Below, one piece after another: positions 24,402-36,735 of a DNA stretch of 64,000 bases. Made by a program: the position numbers and the translations under genes. The stretch comes from Hevea brasiliensis (lineage: Eukaryota; Streptophyta; Magnoliopsida; Malpighiales; Euphorbiaceae): contig NC_079509.1 in the NCBI RefSeq assembly GCF_030052815.1, positions 41,286,750 through 41,350,749 of the forward strand. The letters run 5' to 3'. The notes under the pieces were generated by a model. The model was not told the DNA's origin. It worked only from the letters and a program-made list of their open reading frames with translations, and searched no databases. Positions within the stretch are counted from its first letter, which is position 1. The number at the start of each line of letters is the position of its first letter.

Positions 24402-26561
24402 TGATGGCAGTTTTGGGAAGCGTGGTTAGGGCCCTAGAGGATGGATTTCAAAAACTTTATCTAGGGTTTCATGCATACACACAAATGTATTATGATCCTA
24501 GCCTTTCTCTAATGCCCTAAAGCATGTCAAATCACTCTTTTAACATGCATTTATGAATCATTTGCCATTAAGGATTGAGGTTTAACAATTAAACCTAGCA
24601 AACCCTAACTAAAAGAGGGTTTAAAGACAACTAACCTGAAGGGGCGCAGAATCACACTTTTTACTCCCTTAGGTAGTCTCTAAGAGCTCCACTTATAGCT
24701 CTTCTAGCTTGTCCACCACAAGTTTTCACCAAGATCACCAAATGGCAGCCCAAGTCCTCTCTTTATGCTTGCCAACCACTAACTATTAGGGTTTTGCTTT
24801 TGGTGATGTTCCATGGATATATAGATGCTAAAAACAATTTCTAGAATCTTTGAATCAAGAAAGAAACAAGCTTTCTTTCAAGCTTCAATGGAGGAAACAT
24901 AAGAAAGAGAGAGAGGGAGAGGTTGCCGTCCAAGCTAGAAGAAGAAGAAGAAATCAATAACTTTGGTCCTCTTCTTATCTTGTATTTATATACAAGAGAC
25001 AAAAACCATTAAATGGTTGCCATATGTCACTTTAAGATTGAATCTTGTTTTTTCTTGTTTTAATCACATTATGTCAAGTGTAAAGCCAAGATTAAATCAT
25101 CAAAAAGTTATCTTCCATCATATGAAAGACAAGTGGCACATTTCTATAAGTACCACGTGTCACCATCTCATGGTGTCACGTGTCACCATGTGAAATTACC
25201 ATTTTGCCCTTGTATTGAATTTTGAGTTCACAACCCAAAATTATAATTTCTCCCTCAAATTAATTTATATCATATATAAATTAATTAATTAATTAATCTC
25301 CATTAATTAATTTTACAATTAAATTCATATTTAAACTCTTTAAATATGAATTCAATTTATATCATACATCCAATATTCAAGATTTGGTTTCAAGTCATGC
25401 TAGAGACTTTGCAATCTTATTGCAAACCGAATCTATTTAATTAATTAATTAAACTCTTTAATTAATCAATTAAATCATAATTTACTTTGTGGTTAACTTG
25501 TGTAGGTGTGTGACTTACTAAGCTCATTACTAATTAGAAATGAGAAATGATATTAACTCTTAATATCATTGGAACTCTTCCAGACTGCAAATGATTTCCC
25601 CAAATCATTTTAGGCATCTCATAGACCATGGTTGACACCTGGCATAACATGCCATGGCTACCCAATTAGCAAAAAGAAATATCTTAATAATGAACCTATG
25701 ATCATACGTTACCATGCACTAAAATCCCTCCGTATTATGTCCCAATTCCATTTAGGGTCATGGTTGAGTCAAACCCCTTTTATGGAATCTTATGCACTCA
25801 TTTGAAATTTGATTCTTCACATGTAAGACTTTACCATCAGGAAACACCTTTCCTGACAAAGTCATCCGTCCTAGCCAGGAACTTAATCTTGTCAGGAATA
25901 GCTTAAATCCGCATAGGACTTTTAACCCTATTTACTCAAGGCTATGGATCCCCTCTTGACTGAACACTTGTCCCAACATATGACTAATCTGAGCCAACAC
26001 ACACCGAAGTATCCATACACAGTACAGTTATATAAGTGGTATCAAACTCAAACCACCCATATAAGAGACAATCGTGTCATCTTAGGTCTAAGAATTATAT
26101 GCACTAGTATGACACAGATAACATTTTATTGACTCGAGTAAATGCCATGTTCATGTTATCTAAACGTCACAAGTTCGACCTGCTTATCTCATAAGTGTCC
26201 ACTATATTTATCTCGATATCTCATATCAGATGGCATGAGGCTCACCATTCCATATTCATTAGTATCTTATACTGATCAATGGAGATAAAAAGAGGTGACA
26301 GCTCTTTGGATATAATGTGCCCGCCAAAATATCCTTTAGCTACAAACTTTGATTTATAACAAATGTTCCATGTATTCCGCCACTCATATTCTTATCTCAT
26401 AAGAATAGAACACATAACATATTGCTAATGGACAATTTTAAATAAATATGGTATTAAGCAAACATAACATTTAAATGAAATGTTCATTGCCATTACAATA
26501 TTTACAATATTATTTACAAGTCACAAGATCAGTGCATGCTCTAGGGCACACATAACTAACA
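24402..26561 (-). repeat. 5' LTR of the copia element
   Basis: The LTR spans 2,160 bp. On the minus strand it starts TGTTAGTTATGTGTGCCC at 26561 and ends GCCATCA at 24402, next to the PBS. A TATA-box-like TATATAAATA on the minus strand (24983-24992) lies about 0.57 kb from the 3' end and is followed by a CT-rich stretch, as expected at the start of the transcript. The matching 3' LTR should start at 2779 but is replaced there by a gypsy LTR. The borders rest on the TG/CA ends, the PBS and the polypurine junction. Confidence 0.82.
24983..24992 (-). promoter_or_regulatory. Likely TATA box of the copia LTR promoter
   Basis: TATATAAATA is read on the minus strand inside the 5' LTR, with CTTCTT repeats just downstream at about 24940-24955. 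It suits a U3/R border of a copia LTR. It is a sequence match only. Confidence 0.5.
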
Positions 26562-27047
26562 AAACTTTGGTTGGAAATCTCTTCTAGCAATCTTATCAAA
26601 CAATCTTTTCCTTAGTCTTCACAAAAGTAGAATGGTTGCTTCAAGGTAAAAAGTTGATTCCTCCCTTTATTCCTGACTTATTATATTTATATCTAGTGTA
26701 AAAGTCCTTAATTCAAAGTCCTAATAGCCTTGGAAATCTTCCCCGGTCAAGTAAGCAGGAAGAAAAGTCAAGTTGGGACTGTTATCTAGAGTCTATGCAT
26801 CACACATGTAGTATTGCACAGGGTAGGGCCATGTAATGCTTTGTAGCTATGGTTCCTTAAAGTTTCCTCTTATCCAAAAAATTGCATGAGGTCCAGGGTG
26901 TTGTATGGGCCTTGCTTTTGTCCTTCTACAGTGTTCACTTGCAGGAGTCATGTAACTTGTTTACACCCCCTATACAATGCTCGCAGCTTTTTGTTCTTTA
27001 TTTTTCAGCCTCTGAATCTCTTCCAAACTTATCCTTAAATCTAGGGA
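26562..27047. other. Unassigned spacer between the copia LTR and element C
   Basis: These 486 bp flank the copia 5' LTR and precede the TGTAAGACCCC start of element C's LTR. No coding frame, tRNA or clear repeat border is seen. Short stretches such as CATGTAACTTG resemble parts of the Athila-like LTRs, so it may be a degraded LTR piece, but I cannot show it. Confidence 0.4.
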
Positions 27048-27837
27048 TGTAAGACCCCCATATTAAGTAGTCTATACATTCTACTATTCCGATGACTAGT
27101 GTCTATCCGTACAGTCAGAATGTCTAGAACTATATCTGTGTCATCTAGAAAAGTCATGAATAAAAATTAATAGAAATTATAAGAAGGTGAAATACAAGTA
27201 AGAAAAACAAAGCATAAAGGTTAAATAAGCCGAGGTCCCGGCGATGGGTGACCGAATCGGAAAGTGACTGCGAGCTCAGTTACTATCCTAATTTCGTGTG
27301 GGACACTGTGAGACCCCAGACCAGGGGATAATTGTGAAACTAATGGTAATGTGAAAACCACAGAAAAGAATAGAGAACAAGTTCAAATAATCAAATCAGA
27401 GTTCAGGAAGCAATCTAGTGCTATTGGAAAAATTGATCAGACCAATAAGGGGTAATTTGGTCAATTCACCCTTCGAGGTGACTCTTGGCCTAAATGTCCA
27501 TTAAAATATGTGAAACTAAAGTATTGAAAAATAGATTAAAAATGAAGAAGTATAGAGAAAGAAATGAAAAATTCAAAATATAATTGAATTATGACATCAT
27601 GCATGACATAATTAAATTTTTAAATTTAATTAATTATTTATGGGATAATTATCTAACTATAAGAAGACCAAATTAAAAAGGAAAATCATTTCCTTCTTCC
27701 CCAAAAATTTCAGCCGGCTCACCTATTCCCTTCTTTTTCTCCTTTCAATTCCTTCATTAATGGTCACCTTAAGCTTCTTAAACCCTAATCCTTCTTCATA
27801 AATTCCATACTCACCAAAGTAAAGTCTTGCTATTTGG

Positions 27838-27842
27838 CCTTA
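27838..27842. repeat. Target-site duplication CCTTA, left copy
   Basis: CCTTA precedes TGATAAGTG at 27843 and recurs exactly at 29350-29354 after CCATCA, flanking the Athila-like solo LTR. Confidence 0.85.
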
Positions 27843-29349
27843 TGATAAGTGTATAATTTATTAATTTTACTCCCATCGCATTTAGTGTTTTTAGTATGTT
27901 TTTATGTTTAATTCAGTTGGTTAAGTATATTTATCATTTAGGCATATGTTTAGAGAGTTATTGAAATAATTGTGTTAAATGGAGAAATTTTTAGCATTTG
28001 CATTAATCTGACTCTTTCTGTATTTTTCAGGGTTTTGGTGAAGTTCTAGAACATAGAAGTGTGGAAGGAAACTTGGAAAGGTCGAAGGATTGAGAAGCGT
28101 TGTTGATACAAAGTACACGGGTCATGTAAGCACAACCACAGACCCGTGTAACATTCTGCCAGAAGAAATCTAGAAAACCGAGGAAGAAACAAAGTACATG
28201 GGCTGTGCAACTTGACCCATGTAAATCCTGGAGACCCGTGTAACCTTCTGTGCCAATGCAATACATACCCATTCAGTTCCAGTAAGTTACACGATCCTGG
28301 GCCGTGTAGTGATACACGGGCCGTATATCCGTCGACAATTAGTTTCCTAATTTTGCTCTAGTTGCAGTTTTTGACAAAGACTCTAAAAACCTAACCCTAG
28401 ACCATTTATTATAAATTAAAGAGGCAGCAGCCGACATAAGAGAACCATTCAGCAGCCTCTCAACCTCAAAAACACTTTCATTCTCCATTCTTTTTTTTTT
28501 TAGATTTCTTCTTTATTTCTCCTTTATTTTTCTATAAGCCATTAACATGAGTGGCTAAGTTTTTAATTCAGTTCAAGGGATTCAAGTTCTTTTGCTTGAT
28601 TTGTGAGACCAGGTTCTTAATTTAATTTATGTCTTTTTGAATATCTATTATTTTCTGATTTCATTGTCTTTGATCTATTGAATGATTTGCTAAAAAAGGC
28701 CTATTAGTTAATTGTTTGATGTGATCAATTGCTAGTTCATCTTCATAATCCGTAATTATTGTGTAAGATTGAATATGAGTAGCAATTAGGTTTTATTGAT
28801 TATGATCCCAGTTTTCGATAATAACCTAAGGAAACAATAGGGTGAATTAAATGATTTATGTTTCATAAATTGTTGTTCAGCTTAACTACTTCCTATTCTT
28901 AAAGCAGTTATTAATTTGATAAGGATTGCTTAATACCAATTCAGTTAATGATTAGAGTCAACAAGAGTGTTGGGCTCGAATTGATGAGTATAAGGAAGTC
29001 AGGGGATTACCTCGCTGTTTGGTAAATCTACGTTAAGTATTCAATAAGATATAATTGTATTTCTTTTGTCTATGATTGAATCAATGCATTGGAATGCGAA
29101 TTACCTTGAACTGAAGTCTGTTTAATTTGAGAGTTTCATATTTAATTTTAGTTCTTAATTTATGATTTCTTCTTTGGATTGTGAATTACCCCCACCCCCC
29201 AACCTTTGTTTCTTTTTCCATTACACAAATGCACAAAATTTAGTAATTTAGTCTCTAGGGTTCGACCTGGACTTACCATTTATTGCAGAAAATATTTCAT
29301 TACTGATAATTTCAGCTAATTTAATTACTAGTGTAATCGATAGCCATCA
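27843..29349 (+). mobile_element. Solo LTR, Athila-like, inside the element C LTR
   Basis: The 1,507-bp unit starts TGATAAGTGTATAA, ends AGCCATCA and has exact CCTTA duplications. Its middle (about 28030-28400) is clearly related to the Athila-like LTR on the minus strand at 52750-54356, including the run of ACACGGGTC/GACCCGTGT motifs (28112-28330). It contains no coding region of an element, so it is a solo LTR. The two overlapping minus-strand ORFs near 28027-28272 fall across these motifs and look fortuitous. A TTCGACCTGG string near 29266 resembles a tRNA B box but is part of the LTR end. Confidence 0.87.
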
Positions 29350-30765
29350 CCTTAACAGAGAGATTGGGAACAAGAAAAATCAAAAAGAAGTGTAGGACTG
29401 AGGATACAAAATCTGCTCACTTAAGGTAAGTCTCTCTCTACATTTAAATTGGTTTATATTTGCAGAAATAAGATTGAGCAAGAAGAATTAACTTGAGAAA
29501 ATTGAAAAATCATGCTTAGAAAGGAACCCTAGAATTTCGGCCAGCCTAAGAAGAAGTGGTAATTGATGGAAATTAATGGAATTAAACATGTCTTTAAGCT
29601 TAAATGATTAGGTGTAAGTGATTAGTATACTTGAATTGCATGAATTATGGCAATTGGAAAATTTGGGTTCATAGTGATTAGGGTTTGGAGGAATTTGGGC
29701 ATTCTTGGGAATTGTTGACAAATTAATGTGTATAATGCTCAATTTTGGTCATTTAGTGTGTTTTGAATTGGGAATTGAGGAATGGGATTGAAAGAGTTGA
29801 GAATTGTGGAATTGGTGAATTCTGGACAAAATGAGTCTAGCAAGCTTACATGGCCATACGTAGAATTATGTTGCTCCAATTGGTGTAAGACTAATTGGAG
29901 ATGAAATTAGGGACATAATGCCACATTTTTTATGAAGAGATCCTGCCCAAAAAACCAACCTAAAGTGATCTAAAATTTGCCTAAATCCGAGTAACCAAAA
30001 TTCTGGACCTAGAAAATGACTAAATGAACAGTATTTGTTCAAATAGTCATAACTTTGTGTAAAGAGGTCCAAATAACCTGATTTTTGAACCATTGAAAAG
30101 CTTAGAAATATTAGAACAACTTTCATGAAGAACAGAAATCCAAATTCTGACCATAACCTAATCAAATTGCTAACCAAATTTAGGTCATCAAAACTGCCAG
30201 AACCAAATTTGCCCAGAAAATATGGAAATGGACCAATCTGGCCAGTTATGGTAAAAATGCCGTAACTTGAGCTAAAAAACTCCAAATGGAGTGATTCAAA
30301 AAGGGAATTAAAGTAGACACATTAAAGAACAATTTTGATGAAGAAAGTTTAGCCAAATTCCTACTGTAGATTGGTTTAATGGAACAGTAAATATTGGAGA
30401 CAAAAACTAAAATTTTAAAATTACTCTTAGGAAGGCTTAAATTGTAATTGGCAACTAATGCCAACAAAATTGTGACCCAAAATGTGGTAGGACTATGTGT
30501 TTAGAAATTGTATACCTAGTAATTATGAAAAAGTCAATATTTTACATGAATAGTAAAGTGAATAGTAACCACAAATACATAAAATGCAAAGAACTCAACT
30601 CTTATAAGAATTTATAGGTAAAATTAAGTATGCAAAAATTTAATTATTGGAATTATCATTAGAAATGAGTTGGATAGATATTGAAACACTTTAATTTTGT
30701 GTTTCAGTAAGAAAAGAGCCCTCCAAGGAAGGAGGAAAAGTGGAGTAAATCAAGGCAAATATAAG

Positions 30766-30770
30766 AGGTT
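30766..30770. repeat. Target-site duplication AGGTT, left copy
   Basis: AGGTT recurs exactly at 36808-36812, on the other side of the 6-kb element. After removal the element C LTR reads GAGGTTTG.., as in the LTR at 59522-63174. Confidence 0.9.
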
Positions 30771-31178
30771 TGTCGCAAGGTGTTTTGCGGTCGCCTGAAC
30801 GAACCCTCACTGAAGTGGAAAAGAATGAGGAGTCGCCACTTTAATTTTGAGGGAAACTAAAGAAAACCATTTGTGAAGATAAATTGAGGTAAAACCACTT
30901 CAAAACAGAGATTCTAAGTTCGGGGTCCGTAAACGGGTGGGGAAGGTGTTAGGCACCCCACCTCGTCCCTTAATAAGGGTAAGTAGATTTAACTTTGCAT
31001 TCTTTATAAATTAGTTAGGAGGGCTTGAATGGAAATGTTAATCCTTTTAACAAAAAGGAATATTTGATTTTTCACTAAATTCGGATTACCCAGATACATA
31101 AGTAAATGAGACAACCTTAGTGAGTTACTGTTATGTGTTAATTTTGTTTGAAGGGGCTATTTGGTTAAAATTCAATTT

Positions 31179-31651
31179 GAGAATCGGATAAGAACTCTCC
31201 TTCGATCTCTTTTAGATTAAGATTCGAATTTTGGATCGAATAAGAACTCTTCTCCGATTACTTTTAAAATTTTGGATTGAGAATCGGATAAGAACTCTCC
31301 TCCGATCTCTTTTAATTAAAATTTTGGGTTGAGAATCGGATAAGAACTCTCCTCCGATCTCTTTTAAATGTTTGTTAAAGTTTTTAAGTGAGAATCGAAT
31401 AAGGACTCTCCTCCGATCTCTTTTAAATATTTATTAAAATTCTAACTTGAGGATCGGATAAGAACTCTCCTCCGACCTCTTTTAAATATTTATTAAAATT
31501 TTTAGTCTGAGAACCGGATAAGAACTCTCCTCCGATATCCTTTTAAACATTTATTAACATTTTTAGTTTGAGAACCGGATAAGAACTCTCCTCCGATCTC
31601 TTTTATTTTAATGGGACTCGGATAAAGACTCTTCCGATCCCTTCGAAATTT
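31179..31651. repeat. Tandem array of about nine 45-60-bp units, each a hairpin
   Basis: Each unit opens GAGAATCGGATAAGAACTC and closes with TCCTCCGATCTC, followed by an AT-rich spacer of variable length. Within a unit GAGA(A)TCGGA can pair with TCCGATCTC around a 12-base loop. The hairpin core is kept while the spacers vary. The array lies in the first tenth of the 6-kb element. Confidence 0.85.
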
Positions 31652-33229
31652 GATCACAACTATATATCATAAGAGCCTAAGTTTAAGAGTTTTAGTATTC
31701 AAAGATGCCAAGGGTTGTAATAAGGCTTCTTTTAACTCATTGGTACTTTGTGACTAAATAAGGGATGCCGGACTGAATTTTACCGACCTCCCATGTGGTC
31801 GCCTTACCAGTATCCTATCTGTTCCATTTTACTTATCTGAGATTTGGTTTTTATTCCGTCTTATGGCATTATGCCGGATCGCCTTCTACGTCAGCCTAGT
31901 AATTCAATTTTGCCATTTCCCTGACGTATTATTTAGACCTTCTCTTTTAAAGAGACCCTTAAAATACAGTTACCTATCTTTTACCTAACCACTTATGCGC
32001 TACTAGGGACTAGGAGACTTGCATTTAGGAATAACAAAGATTAACGAAAAGAATAGACTGATCAATAAAGAAGTAAACTCGGGAATAACATTCTTTGGTC
32101 TTTTTTTTAGCACAATATGAACTTGGAGAAAATTACATACATAAAAAGAACAATGGAAATGCGTAAAATAAAAACAAACACTTAATAAAAACGGTAATAT
32201 GAGCACTTACCTATAAGGGGGGCCAAATCTATTGAAATAACTACGAGATGACAAATAGCAATAAGATTGCGAGTTGATAGCCGGGAGATTAAGGTCCGCC
32301 TTGGAACAAAGAGTGCTTCTTTAAATGCAATCGAGTCAGATTTGTACCTGAGTTTAAATGGACGATGGAAGGGAAAATGAAGATAACAAGGAAATGAAAA
32401 TGTGAACGTTACGGGATAATGAACGAGCCGAAAATGAAGAGTTTCGGTGTTCAAAATCCTATTAAGAAAACACTTCAGGAAACTGGTTCCAAAAGTTCTT
32501 CTTATGAAAGCAGAATAACGATCTGAATTAAATTTCAGAGTTCTTCCGCCATAGTAACAACCTTCTTTCTTTTTTGTTCCCCCCCCTTTGAACAGTTTTT
32601 CATGCAGGTGTTTATAAGAAAAGGGTCAGGATCTATTTTGAGGGAGATGGAGGGTCAAGATTTCAAAGGACATAATCCGAGGCTCAAGAATTAAAGAGAA
32701 TCAGATCAGACGGCCAAGATCCCCTTTAGAATATTTGTCCTTTTCCTCTTCTAATCTGACGGTCCCAAATTCTCTTGTCCGGGGCGATCCAAGGGCTAGG
32801 AGTGAAAGGCACCGGTCTTGTCGTCTTCTTCTTTGATCCAATGGCCCCGAGCTCGTCCTTACAAGTCAGATCAACGGTGGAGATTGGAAGGTACAGCGCT
32901 GTCATGACATATTCTGGCACCTGTCAGTAATGCGGGTGATTCTGAGGCGTGCTGTTGAGATTTCCCTGCAACGCTTTAACTACCTCGGCTCTGATTATGA
33001 CGACAGCGGTAGGCGCCTTATTCTCTTTGTTTTCTGCTCTCTCTCCTCCTTTCTGATCTTCTTGACATGATCATTTTTCGATCTTTTATACTGGCCTTCT
33101 CTCTTCCGATCTCTATTATTCCGGTCCTCCCATTAATCAGGTCCGGTCTGATCAAAGCATTAATTTCCCTCGATTCCCAAAACGTCCACTTCGTTTTCTG
33201 CTTAGCAATAAATGCTTGATCTCCCCCTA

Positions 33230-33681
33230 TATATACCCCTGACCAAAAAACTTTCTCCATTCGATTTTCTTCTTTTTCTCCTTACTTTCTTGCTCTAATT
33301 GTTCCGGCTATGATTGTGGTTTTTGATCTTTTTCCGATGGACCTTTTTATTCCCCGACTGAAAATTTATGATCCCGGTGATCGAATAATCGTGATAACCT
33401 TATCTGATGATGGTGAGAGAACTGGACCAATTAATCGATCTGGATCGTGGACCTCGATCGTGCCAATCTCGAGTCGTTTGACCGGTATAATCGGCGAACC
33501 GATTTCGGCCGAGAAAACTACTAATGTTCCGCCGACCCTTGGCGGTTGCTCTTCCAAGTTTATTCCGCTTCTTACCACATTGGGTTTTCCGACAGTGGCT
33601 CTCCTCCACATTGGGTGTTCCGACAGCAGCTCGGTTCTGGTCGGTGACACCCTTTGGATCAGTCACAATGTTGGCTTTTGA
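33230..33681 (+). other. TATATATA plus a 123-codon ORF, function unknown
   Basis: CTATATATACCCCTG at about 33226 is followed by a pyrimidine-rich stretch and an ATG at 33310 that opens 123 codons (MIVVFDLFPMDLFIPRL to HNVGF). I recognise no domain. The set-up is promoter-like, but overlapping minus-strand ORFs of similar size exist and no coding evidence sets this frame apart. It could be a minor ORF of the 6-kb element or chance. Confidence 0.25.
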
Positions 33682-33714
33682 CATAGGCCCTTTAGATGGG
33701 ATGTTCCACCGGTC

Positions 33715-33842
33715 TCTAAAGATCGCCCAAATGATGTATTTTATTTTCAATGTAATCCGATCTCTAGAAATCACCGAAATGATGTAGTCCAATTTTAGTG
33801 TAATCCGATCCCTAGAGATCACCGAAATGATGTACTCCGATC
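33715..33842. repeat. Tandem repeat, about 2.5 units of about 48 bp
   Basis: The units contain GAAATCACCGAAATGATGTA and GTGTAATCCGATC with small changes. They lie upstream of the TATA box of the 34281 gene inside the 6-kb element. Confidence 0.75.
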
Positions 33843-34117
33843 TTTTGGAAATAAAGATTTTATTTTGTCGATTATCATCTTATTATTATTATTGCATTAA
33901 TTATTTTCCGATCTTTTATGTGATTACCCAATCTGATTCTTCATTTGAATGACACTTATCCGATCGGTAATTCAAAATACCTTAATCCGCCGCTCTATAA
34001 TTAACCGATCTCTTCATGGAATCTTGGGAATATTCGTGAGACGTGTCAGAATAGCTGGCGAGTCCCGCTACCCGATGCAGTGCCTAGAACATCATGAGCA
34101 TTAAATGCACAAACGAG

Positions 34118-34125
34118 TATAAATA
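34118..34125 (+). promoter_or_regulatory. Likely TATA box of the 6-kb element gene
   Basis: TATAAATA is followed by GGGGTGGGG and, about 30 bp later, by a CTC-rich leader (AGTCTCTCGCTCACAAC) and the ATG at 34281. Spacing and leader composition fit a plant RNA polymerase II promoter. Confidence 0.6.
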
Positions 34126-34280
34126 GGGGTGGGGTTAGCCAGTTGCTCCCGTATGTCATTTTCAGTCTCTCGCTCACAACTTCAAAATTCTCTCATTTTC
34201 TCAAGTTCTTCTGACGCCGATCAGATTTCGGTAAGGGCTTTGATCTTTCTTTTAGTTTAAGTTCTTTATTTCCTTTGAAA

Positions 34281-36153
34281 ATGAGCGGCACCGAGGGTCA
34301 GAGAGCTGCAAGCCCCCCTTCCGTTCAGGTTTCGTGGTCATCCGATGAGGTAGAGGTGGTCGGACCGAGCGTTCGGACTGAATCTGCTAGGGCCTCTGCC
34401 CCAGTTCAGGGGCAAGCGACATCTTCAAGGCATGTACATTCTTCAGGGAGGGAAAGTCTTCCTATGGATGAGCTACCGTCGATCCTTCAGGAAATCGACC
34501 TACAATCGTTTAGCCAAGAATACAACATTCGGCCTGATTCGTACGAGCTAATTAAGTGCCAAGGCGATCTTCGTGCCGATCACTTCTTCGAAGAGAATGA
34601 TATGATCATGGTTTACGAAGAACAATTAAAAGCCGGTGTACGGTTCCCTCTAGACGATTTTTTCAAAGAGGTCTTAAAATTTCACCAAGTGTGCATCGCC
34701 CAAGTTCACCCGAACTCGTGGCGGATCCTGGTGGCTTTCAGGGGGCTCTGCCGTGCCAAGGGACTCCATCCTACAGCTAAAGTATTTGCCGAACTACATA
34801 GGCTGACCCGCCGAAAGGACGACGAGTACTGGTTCTTCCAGGCGAAGCCTCGTTGCGGGCTCTTTACCAATCTGCCTTCCTCCCTGAAGAATTGGAAGAA
34901 TCGCTTCTTTATTTCGAGGAGCAAAATTCTGAACGGCTTCGAGGGCTTCCCTCGAAGCTGGCTACATTTGGGCCCTTCGCATCCGAAGCATCTTGCCCTG
35001 AATAGGGAAGAGGGAGCCGTGGTGATGGAATTGAAAGATCAAGCGGCTAGGGAGAAATTTTCTTGTTTGGATGCAGTGACAGCCGAACTGCATCATTGGA
35101 CGATGCAGCTGATCACCGGCGAAGATCGCGGGCTCCAACTCTCTGACCTCGGCCTGGGTATTTTCTGTGATCTCTGATCTTAGGCCTTAGTGATCTCACT
35201 GACCTATTCTCTGTGCAGGTATGGCAAGCGGCGAAGCTCCTAAGGAGAATCGGAAGCGAAAGAGGGAGATCTCCCGGAAGGTGCGGGAGATGAAGCGATC
35301 CGAGCTGCTTCAAACGCCCGGTCATGAGCCTGGGGAAATACAAGAAGGCTCGTCTCAGCCTTCGGGGCAGCCGATCCCCGAAGTAGAAGTGATCCGATGT
35401 CCTCCTCGTCAAGAAGAGCCGCCTCCACCTCCTCCAGTTACTTCGGGCGCGGAAGGGGGTCCTTCCCAACAACAGGCGAGGCCCCTTTCTCGCGGTGCTC
35501 AAGTACTGCTCAATTCACTAGAGAAGAGTTGAACGGTCCGAGAGAATCCGGGCTTTGCTAAAGTGCTAGCGTGCTCTATCTGCCTTCGAGAAGATCGGGA
35601 TAGGCTGTCTCCGGATAGCCTTGATGATATCTTGACCATATCTATGAGCTTGAACGTTGAGTGTTTGGTGAATCAGCACATGATCTGGGAGAAGGCGCAT
35701 CGGCTGGGTAAAGAGGTCGAGAGGATAGGTCATGAAGCAGCTTCCCTCCGATCCCAACTATCATCCGCTCGGGACTACATATCTGAACTTGAGGGGCGAT
35801 TGATGTATTATAAGGACAAGCTGGCCGAGCAAGCTCATGTTCTGGCTGAGCGGGATCATGCTCTTAAAGAAGTACAAGCACTCCGGGCCGATGAAGCTGC
35901 TCACATCGCTCAACTTACTGAGGAGCTTAAGGCAAAAGAAGAAGAGATGGTGACAGGAGTGGCCGGTGCTTATGTGAATGCCCACAGAGATCTCCTGGCT
36001 GAGCTCAAGAAGCGTTACCCTGAGGAGGACTTCTCTTGGATGGCCAACCTGGCTCCCGAGGATGAAGGTGAGGAGAGTGAGGATGAGGCTGAGGGTGAGA
36101 GGGGAGATGGGCAAAAGGTAGATCAGGCTGGGGGTGATCCTTTAGCTGAATAA
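34281..36153 (+). pseudogene. Putative gypsy-type transposase-family (PF04195-like) gene, spliced, with one in-frame stop
   Basis: Exon 1 starts ATG at 34281 (MSGTEGQRAASPP). A Ser/Ala-rich start is followed by a domain at about residues 108-160 with MVYEEQLKAGVRFPLDDFF and QVHPNSWRILVAFRGLC, the hallmark of plant proteins labelled putative gypsy-type transposon. A 61-bp GT..AG intron (35158-35218) fits: removing it joins the frames as GLG-MASGEAPKEN with no stop. Exon 2 is in one frame to the TAA at 36151-36153, broken only by TGA at 35530-35532. It has a basic stretch, a Pro-rich stretch, a heptad-like coiled-coil region (about 35700-35950) and an acidic tail (EDEGEESEDEAEGE). The spliced frame totals 604 codons including both stops. 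Function is unknown; the label transposase is historical. Its GC content is higher than that of its surroundings. Confidence 0.65.
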
Positions 36154-36620
36154 CTTGTACAAATTCTTAAAATGAAATGGAATGCCTCTTTTGTCCGATG
36201 AATGGTTGTGATCGGAAAATTTCTAAATTATTAAACACTTGATTGTCTGAGTATGTTGAAATAACTGAAAGTGATTATTAACCTCAGTGTGAGAGATCGG
36301 GAAAACACAATGAGCATGAGATCGGTAGAGAACCAACGATAAACGGGACTTGAGTAAAAATTGGAAATTTGGCTTGAACATTTAAGATCGGAATTATCAT
36401 TAAACCGAAATGGAACCTTTGATTATTCTTAAACTTTTGAAAGGGAGATCGGCAATAAAATCGGTAACAAGGACCTAGTGTTTGTCAACAGAGATCGGGA
36501 ATACACTTGACTGGTCTGAAGATTCGACAGGGTTTGAGAGATCGGTGAGTGATTTAATAGACCGGTAAGGCTTAGACTGATGTGAGGACTTAGCATTGAT
36601 TCAATTCCTTGTGAGGAGAG

Positions 36621-36735
36621 ATCGGAAATGTGGTTATCTAGCAAGGAGGGATCGGAAATGTGGTTATCTAGCAAGGAGGGATTGGAAATGTGGTTATCTA
36701 GCAAGGAGGGATCGGAAATGTGGTTAGCTGTCAAA
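36621..36735. repeat. 30-bp tandem repeat, about four units
   Basis: Unit ATCGGAAATGTGGTTATCTA plus GCAAGGAGGG occurs at 36621, 36651 and 36681, with a changed fourth copy from 36711. The period is exactly 30, so a frame across it repeats ten residues, but the ORF is short and has no known domain. Confidence 0.9.

Noticed and set aside
24216..26132. Several 62-76-codon ORFs in the copia leader and 5' LTR
   Set aside because: They are short, on the strand opposite the element, and lack any conserved motif.
28027..28272. Overlapping minus-strand ORFs of 81 and 71 codons
   Set aside because: They run opposite to the LTR sense over the ACACGGG motifs and have no recognisable domain.
29255..29290. 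tRNA gene suggested by GGTTCGACCTGG
   Set aside because: No cloverleaf can be built around it, and it is part of the end of the Athila-like LTR.
31179..31651. CRISPR-like array
   Set aside because: Repeats with AT spacers superficially resemble one, but the spacers are themselves repeated and related, and the context is a plant retroelement.
35113..35502. Minus-strand arginine-rich ORF opposite the 6-kb element gene
   Set aside because: It is a shadow of the GC-richer exons on the plus strand; it crosses the intron and shows no domain.
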